Assembly (NCBI GenBank): GCA_002690405.1
Contig: NZEI01000091.1
Location: 68,617 to 80,021, forward strand
Length of the DNA stretch: 11,405 bases
Reading direction: 5' to 3'
Source: Gammaproteobacteria bacterium
GTDB taxonomy: Bacteria > Pseudomonadota > Gammaproteobacteria > Pseudomonadales > Azotimanducaceae
Position 1 is the stretch's first letter. The number at the start of each line of letters is the position of its first letter. Made by a program: the position numbers and the translations under genes. Positions 7,993 to 11,405 of the stretch are shown piece after piece. The notes under the pieces were generated by a model, which had not been told where the DNA came from, did no database searches, and saw only the letters and a list, made by a program, of their open reading frames with translations.

Positions 7993-8583
7993 GTGAATCT
8001 AGAAGTTGGGTTGCAACAAGCAAAGAGTGAGCGTGCCAGAATGGCTATATGCGATGCGACAATCGCGTCCCTCGCAGAGGTGGGCTATGCCGAAACATCG
8101 CTCAAGCGTGTCGCTGCGATGGCTGATTTTTCGAAAGGTGCGGTACAGCACCATTTCCATACCAAGGAAGATTTGATCGCGGCGACCGTAGACACGCTTT
8201 TGTTGCGCACCGTGCAAGCGCGCGCGACCCAGCCGCAGACTGTAGAAGATGCACTGCTCGAAGCGTGGCAGCGTTTTATTAATACGCCGGCATATCGTGC
8301 GCTTATGGAGGTGCTGAATGCGGCGCGAACAGACTCGGCATTGCGGCAGCGTATTGCGTCAGACCTTGTTGATTGGGGGCAAAAGCTCGACCAACAGTCA
8401 TTAGCTCGGTACCGATCGGTAAGTGGCGATGCTGAAGAGGTAGTGATGTTGCTCAATATGACCCGTAGTTTTATGCGGGGCTTGCTGATTCAAGAACAAT
8501 ATGGCGTGACTTCTGCGACTACTGCTGACTATGTGCGTAAATGGATTGAATTGATCGCGCCGCTAATGGAGTTGAAGGAATAA
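7993..8583 (+). CDS. TetR/AcrR-family transcriptional regulator
   Basis: This 196-residue protein has the size and shape of a TetR repressor. Its N-terminal DNA-binding domain (about 12-58) contains the helix-turn-helix TSLKRVAAMADFSKGAVQHHF and the following YxHFxxKEDL-like segment (HHFHTKEDLI), which is the family hallmark. The C-terminal two thirds is helical and should bind a ligand, most simply an acyl-CoA intermediate of the neighbouring pathway. GTG 7993 is chosen because it leaves the usual short arm before helix 1; starting at ATG 8041 (Met17) would cut into helix 1. A G6 run lies only 3 bases before the GTG, an unusually short spacing. The gene is divergent from the carboxylase operon and parallel to the dehydrogenase genes, so it probably governs both. 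The ligand is unknown. Confidence 0.9.
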   Translation: MNLEVGLQQAKSERARMAICDATIASLAEVGYAETSLKRVAAMADFSKGAVQHHFHTKEDLIAATVDTLLLRTVQARATQPQTVEDALLEAWQRFINTPAYRALMEVLNAARTDSALRQRIASDLVDWGQKLDQQSLARYRSVSGDAEEVVMLLNMTRSFMRGLLIQEQYGVTSATTADYVRKWIELIAPLMELKE

Positions 8584-8711
8584 TAGCTAGGTCGAAGCTG
8601 AAAGCGCCAAGTGCAGATGGGTAATCAGTAAATCAGCGCCCGGCATAACGAGACAAAAAGTCAAAACGCGTCGAGAAAATTAAGGCAAACAAAGATAATA
8701 AGGGGAAGATC
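8584..8711 (+). promoter_or_regulatory. Leader region of the dehydrogenase pair
   Basis: This 128-base gap separates tetR from the first dehydrogenase gene. AAGGGG (8700-8705) is a good ribosome site 6 bases before ATG 8712. AATCAG occurs twice, 8 bases apart (8623-8628 and 8631-8636). GGTAATCA (8620-8627) also occurs in the tetR promoter (7956-7963), a possible shared regulator half-site. No convincing terminator follows tetR, so read-through from tetR is possible; no confident separate promoter is seen. Confidence 0.35.
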
Positions 8712-9911
8712 ATGTCCGTGACCAAGGCAGAACTAAAAGAGTTCGAGCAGCAGGCCGATCACTGGTTTGCAGAAAACAAACCGGCGACACCGGATTTCAT
8801 TCTGCCGGAAACCTTTATGGAGGTCGGCACTGACCAGCAGTTTGAATATTTGCGCGACTGGCAGAATAAAGTCTACGAGGCCGGCTATGTGGGTATGGCG
8901 TGGCCGGAAGAATACGGTGGTGGCGGGGTGGACCAAGCCTTTCAGGATATTGCCACGCGCACAATGGCCAAGCATCGGGTGCCGTTCTTGCCCAACACCA
9001 TTGGTTTGAATTGGGCGGGACCGCTGATTCTGCATATGGGCACGGAAGCAGAAAAACAGAAATACATTAAAGGCATTCTCAGCGCCGAAGATATTTGGTG
9101 TCAGGGGTTTTCCGAACCTGACCACGGTTCGGATTTGGGTAGTGCGCAATGCCGTGCGGTCAAAGACGGTGACGAATACGTTATTAATGGCTCCAAGATA
9201 TGGACCAGCCTCGGTAGTTATGCCAAATACATGATTCTGCTGGCCCGCACCGCCACGGGCGGACCAAATAAGTATGCTGGCCTGAGTTTTTTCCTCGCGC
9301 CAATGGACGCTCAGGGCGTTGAACCGCGTCCGATCAAGAAGCTGACGGGCGAATATGGGTTTTGCCAGACGTTCTTTAATGATGCGCGTATTCCTGCGTC
9401 GAGTCTTATGGGTAAGGAGGGCGAGGGTTGGAAAGTTGCCATGACCACGCTGACTTTTGAGCGCGGTGCCGTGGGTGGTCAAGCCGGTGGTTTATCGATG
9501 ATGGACCTCAGTATTAACGACATTGTGGAGCTGGCACGGCGCGCCAAGCGCAATGGACGCCCGGCCATCGAGGATCCGCATGTGCGCGGGCAGTTGGTTG
9601 ATTTAATTACCGAGTCTCGCAGTAACGCGCTAATGGCTACACGTTCTAACGTGCCAGCCTTGGCCAGTGACTGGCCTACTGCGGTCAGTATGTCCGGTAA
9701 GTTGCGTTCGAGTGAACTGAAACGTCGTATGTGCCAGTTCGCGATATCGTTACAGGGCGCCAATGGCGCTCGCTATGTCAGCAGCGAGGCGGTTGATGGC
9801 GGTATGTGGCAGCGTTCTTATCTGAACGCTTTTTCCGGAACCATTGGCGGCGGCACAAGTCAGATTCAACACAACATTATTGGCGAGCGCGTGCTCGGCC
9901 TGCCGAAGTAG
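8712..9911 (+). CDS. Acyl-CoA dehydrogenase, catalytic-type subunit of a probable heteromeric pair
   Basis: This 399-residue FAD-dependent acyl-CoA dehydrogenase would introduce the 2,3 double bond into an acyl-CoA. Visible motifs are WPEEYGG (64-70), WCQGFSEPDHGSDL (129-142; flavin and substrate binding), SKIWTS (161-166) and the C-terminal FSGTIGGGTSQIQ with NIIGERVLGLP (374-398). Glu250 in TLTFERG lies where isovaleryl-CoA dehydrogenase and the mycobacterial heterotetrameric steroid dehydrogenases carry the catalytic base, on helix G. The usual YEGT glutamate of medium-chain enzymes is absent: its place reads FSGTIGGGT. Length and motifs resemble pimeloyl-CoA dehydrogenase large subunit and FadE26/FadE28-type proteins more than AtuD. 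It is followed after 8 bases by a second, dissimilar dehydrogenase gene, so an alpha2-beta2 enzyme is the best model. In context it would supply the 3-methyl-2-enoyl-CoA for the carboxylase. Confidence 0.92.
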   Translation: MSVTKAELKEFEQQADHWFAENKPATPDFILPETFMEVGTDQQFEYLRDWQNKVYEAGYVGMAWPEEYGGGGVDQAFQDIATRTMAKHRVPFLPNTIGLNWAGPLILHMGTEAEKQKYIKGILSAEDIWCQGFSEPDHGSDLGSAQCRAVKDGDEYVINGSKIWTSLGSYAKYMILLARTATGGPNKYAGLSFFLAPMDAQGVEPRPIKKLTGEYGFCQTFFNDARIPASSLMGKEGEGWKVAMTTLTFERGAVGGQAGGLSMMDLSINDIVELARRAKRNGRPAIEDPHVRGQLVDLITESRSNALMATRSNVPALASDWPTAVSMSGKLRSSELKRRMCQFAISLQGANGARYVSSEAVDGGMWQRSYLNAFSGTIGGGTSQIQHNIIGERVLGLPK

Positions 9912-9919
9912 GGGGACAT

Positions 9920-11038
9920 ATGGCAACAATAGAATTTAGCGAAGAGCAAAGCATGCTGCTGGAGACAGCAGCAGATTTTTGTCGTACTCATTCGCCCATC
10001 GATGCGGTACGAAAACAAATAGCACAAGAACACAGCACCACAGCAGAACTTTGGCAGGCTATGGCCGAGTTGGGCTGGCTTGGGGTAACGATTCCAGAAC
10101 AGTATGGTGGCTTGGGTATGAATCTGGCTGACGCCGTACCCATTGTTGAAAGCATGGGCCGGCACTTGATGGGGTCACCCTTTGTAGCGACCACGCTGGC
10201 CGCCCAAGCCCTAATTACCAGCGGTACTGAGCAACAAAAGAGTCAGTGGCTGGGCGAAATCGCCGCTGGTGCGCCTGCCTCTGTTGCACTGACCGAGGAG
10301 GACGGCAATTGGCGACTGCAAGAAATTGCTGCAACCGCTACCGCAAGTGGAGATGCTCTAACTCTGACCGGGACTAAGTGCTTTGTGCTGGATGCGCCTC
10401 AGGCTAAGGTCATGGTGGTGTCGGTTATGCTCGACGGCGCAGCGCGTTTGGTCTTGATTCAGGCAGATCAAATACCGCCAGGGGCGCTGACACGTGAGGT
10501 GGTAATCGATGAAACTCGGCGTAGTTATACGTTGCAGCTCGATGGAATCTCAGTACCGCAAAGGCAACTTCTGGATGGGGCAGATTTTGCCGCTCTGGAA
10601 CAAGCAGCCATGCTATTGCTGGTGGCCGAGATGTCCGGTGGCTTAGCAGGCGTACTGCATGTGATTATCGATTATCTCACCACGCGCAAGCAATTTGATG
10701 AGTACATTGGCAGTTACCAATCGCTAAAACATCCGTCGGTGCAAATACTTCTGTCATTAGAAGCGTGTCGTTCGCACCTGTACCACGCCGCCACGGTAAT
10801 GGCTGCCGGTGATACAAACGCTGCTGAGGAAGCCGTGCGTATGGCTAAGGCTCAGGGCAGTGAGGCCTTTGCTTTTGCCGGAGACCGGGCTGTGCAATTT
10901 CATGGTGGTTTTGGTTTCACCTATGAATGCGATGCCCAGTTGTATTTGCGCCGTGCCCTTTGGTGTCAGTATCAGTTTGGCGATACCGCATATCATCGCG
11001 AATTGTTAGCGCCACTATTACTTGATGAGGCGGTGTAG
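9920..11038 (+). CDS. Acyl-CoA dehydrogenase-like partner subunit, apparently lacking the catalytic glutamate
   Basis: This 372-residue protein has the acyl-CoA dehydrogenase fold: an N-terminal helical domain with IPEQYGGLGM (58-67), a degenerate middle domain (ALTEEDGNW, 123-131, in place of the normal TEPxxGSD) and a C-terminal helical domain with TRKQF (255-259) and QFHGGFGFTYECDAQLYLRR (326-345). By hand alignment, the YEGT catalytic position reads YQFG (Phe353) and the isovaleryl-type position on helix G is Ala230. Both catalytic glutamates therefore seem lost, as in the non-catalytic partners of FadE/ChsE heterotetramers and PimD-like small subunits. It starts at ATG 9920, 8 bases after the first dehydrogenase stop, with GGGGGA just before; the open frame extends back to 9806 but lies inside the first gene there. 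The tight spacing supports co-translation and a shared complex. Confidence 0.9.
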   Translation: MATIEFSEEQSMLLETAADFCRTHSPIDAVRKQIAQEHSTTAELWQAMAELGWLGVTIPEQYGGLGMNLADAVPIVESMGRHLMGSPFVATTLAAQALITSGTEQQKSQWLGEIAAGAPASVALTEEDGNWRLQEIAATATASGDALTLTGTKCFVLDAPQAKVMVVSVMLDGAARLVLIQADQIPPGALTREVVIDETRRSYTLQLDGISVPQRQLLDGADFAALEQAAMLLLVAEMSGGLAGVLHVIIDYLTTRKQFDEYIGSYQSLKHPSVQILLSLEACRSHLYHAATVMAAGDTNAAEEAVRMAKAQGSEAFAFAGDRAVQFHGGFGFTYECDAQLYLRRALWCQYQFGDTAYHRELLAPLLLDEAV

Positions 11039-11060
11039 CGGCCAGCAGTGATCATGAACG

Positions 11061-11078
11061 TGCGCAGTAATCTGCGCA
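11061..11078. repeat. Perfect short inverted repeat before the GST gene
   Basis: TGCGCAG (11061-11067) and CTGCGCA (11072-11078) form a perfect 7-bp stem with a TAAT loop in the 59-base gap between the second dehydrogenase gene and the GST gene. No T-run follows on the plus strand, so it is not a standard intrinsic terminator. It could attenuate transcription, stabilise the upstream mRNA or bind a regulator. Confidence 0.5.
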
Positions 11079-11097
11079 GCAACAAGAGAGAAAATTA

Positions 11098-11405
11098 ATG
11101 AAGCTATACCACTGCAGAGATGCGCGGTCTTTACGGGCCTTGTGGGCGTTGGAAGAAATGCAACTCGATTACGAACTCATCAATATGGAGTTCCCGCCTC
11201 GGGCTACTTATCCCGGTTACCTAGATCTTAATCCTCTGGGCACGGTACCCACCTTTATTGATGGCGATGTGACCATGACCGAGTCGTCTGGTATCTGCCA
11301 ATATCTTGTCGATAAATATGGCCCCTCGCCTTTGGGTATACGGGTCGATGAGCCCGGCTATGGCGAGTACTTAAATTGGTTATATCGTAGTGATGCCACC
11401 CTAAC
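11098..11405 (+). CDS. Glutathione S-transferase, N-terminal part (runs off the window)
   Basis: The first 102 residues are visible and the frame is open at the window edge. They form a typical GST thioredoxin-like domain: a short beta strand (MKLYHC), helix 1 with RSLRALWALEE (10-20), the cis-proline motif GTVPTF (48-53) and the glutathione gamma-glutamyl binding motif TESSGICQYL (61-70). The start of the helical domain follows (GEYLNWLYRSDATL). Ser11 is the best candidate for the glutathione-activating residue, but its class cannot be fixed from the N-terminus alone. ATG 11098 is chosen as the start that gives the complete first strand; the ribosome site (AAGAGAG) is weak. It lies 59 bases after the dehydrogenase pair and may be the third gene of that operon. 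A role in detoxifying enoyl or terpenoid electrophiles is possible but unproven. Confidence 0.88.
   Translation, partial: MKLYHCRDARSLRALWALEEMQLDYELINMEFPPRATYPGYLDLNPLGTVPTFIDGDVTMTESSGICQYLVDKYGPSPLGIRVDEPGYGEYLNWLYRSDATL

Noticed and set aside
8671..8699. TCGAGA-17-GATAAT as a promoter for the dehydrogenase genes
   Set aside because: Transcription would begin inside or just after the AAGGGG ribosome site, removing it from the message.
8733..9482. Long open frame (249 codons) on the minus strand opposite the first dehydrogenase gene
   Set aside because: It lies wholly antisense to a clear dehydrogenase gene, shows no recognisable domain and has the scattered Arg/His/Thr composition typical of a shadow frame.
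9806..9919. Upstream extension of the second dehydrogenase start to ATG 9806
   Set aside because: The extra 38 residues lie inside the first dehydrogenase gene, are Arg/His-rich and do not resemble the family; ATG 9920 has a ribosome site and begins exactly where family members begin.
1..11405. CRISPR arrays, insertion sequences, tRNA or rRNA genes, phage or defence genes
   Set aside because: I found no regularly spaced repeats, no transposase or integrase motifs, no terminal repeats and no RNA gene signature on either strand; the genes form ordinary catabolic operons.

Overview
The window reads as chromosomal DNA of a moderately GC-rich Gram-negative bacterium. The likeliest source is a marine-type gammaproteobacterium that lives on lipids or terpenoids. 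This is inferred from gene content and from resemblance to Pseudomonas Atu/Liu proteins, because no rRNA or other taxonomic marker is present. I see no mobile element, CRISPR array, tRNA or rRNA. Coding density is high and no gene-free stretch exceeds about 210 bases.

Layout. (1) 24-1556 (+): a secreted type B carboxylesterase. It converges on the next operon with only 27 bases between the stop codons. (2) 7791 down to 1584 (-): a tight four-gene operon. In transcription order it encodes a biotin-dependent carboxyltransferase (AtuC/LiuB type), the biotin carboxylase/biotin carrier subunit (AtuF/LiuD type), an enoyl-CoA hydratase of the LiuC/AtuE type, and an AtuA-family protein. (3) 7792-7992: a divergent control region with A/T tracts and a candidate operator. 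(4) 7993-8583 (+): a TetR-family regulator. (5) 8712-11038 (+): two adjacent, dissimilar acyl-CoA dehydrogenase genes. The first keeps a candidate catalytic glutamate. The second appears to lack it, as expected for a heteromeric enzyme. (6) 11098 to the window end (+): the start of a glutathione S-transferase.

How the genes fit together (inference). A 3-methyl-branched acyl-CoA cannot be beta-oxidised directly. The acyl-CoA dehydrogenase pair would form the 3-methyl-2-enoyl-CoA, and the biotin carboxylase would carboxylate its gamma-methyl group. The hydratase would add water to the glutaconyl-type product, and AtuA, whose exact reaction is unproven, could act at the cleavage step. This is the logic of acyclic terpene (citronellol/geraniol) and leucine catabolism. 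Here, however, there is no HMG-CoA lyase gene in view, and a two-subunit dehydrogenase of the kind known for bulky steroid side chains replaces a single AtuD or LiuA. The most interesting reading is therefore a TetR-controlled variant of the Atu pathway for a bulky or long isoprenoid acyl-CoA. The substrate cannot be settled from sequence alone.
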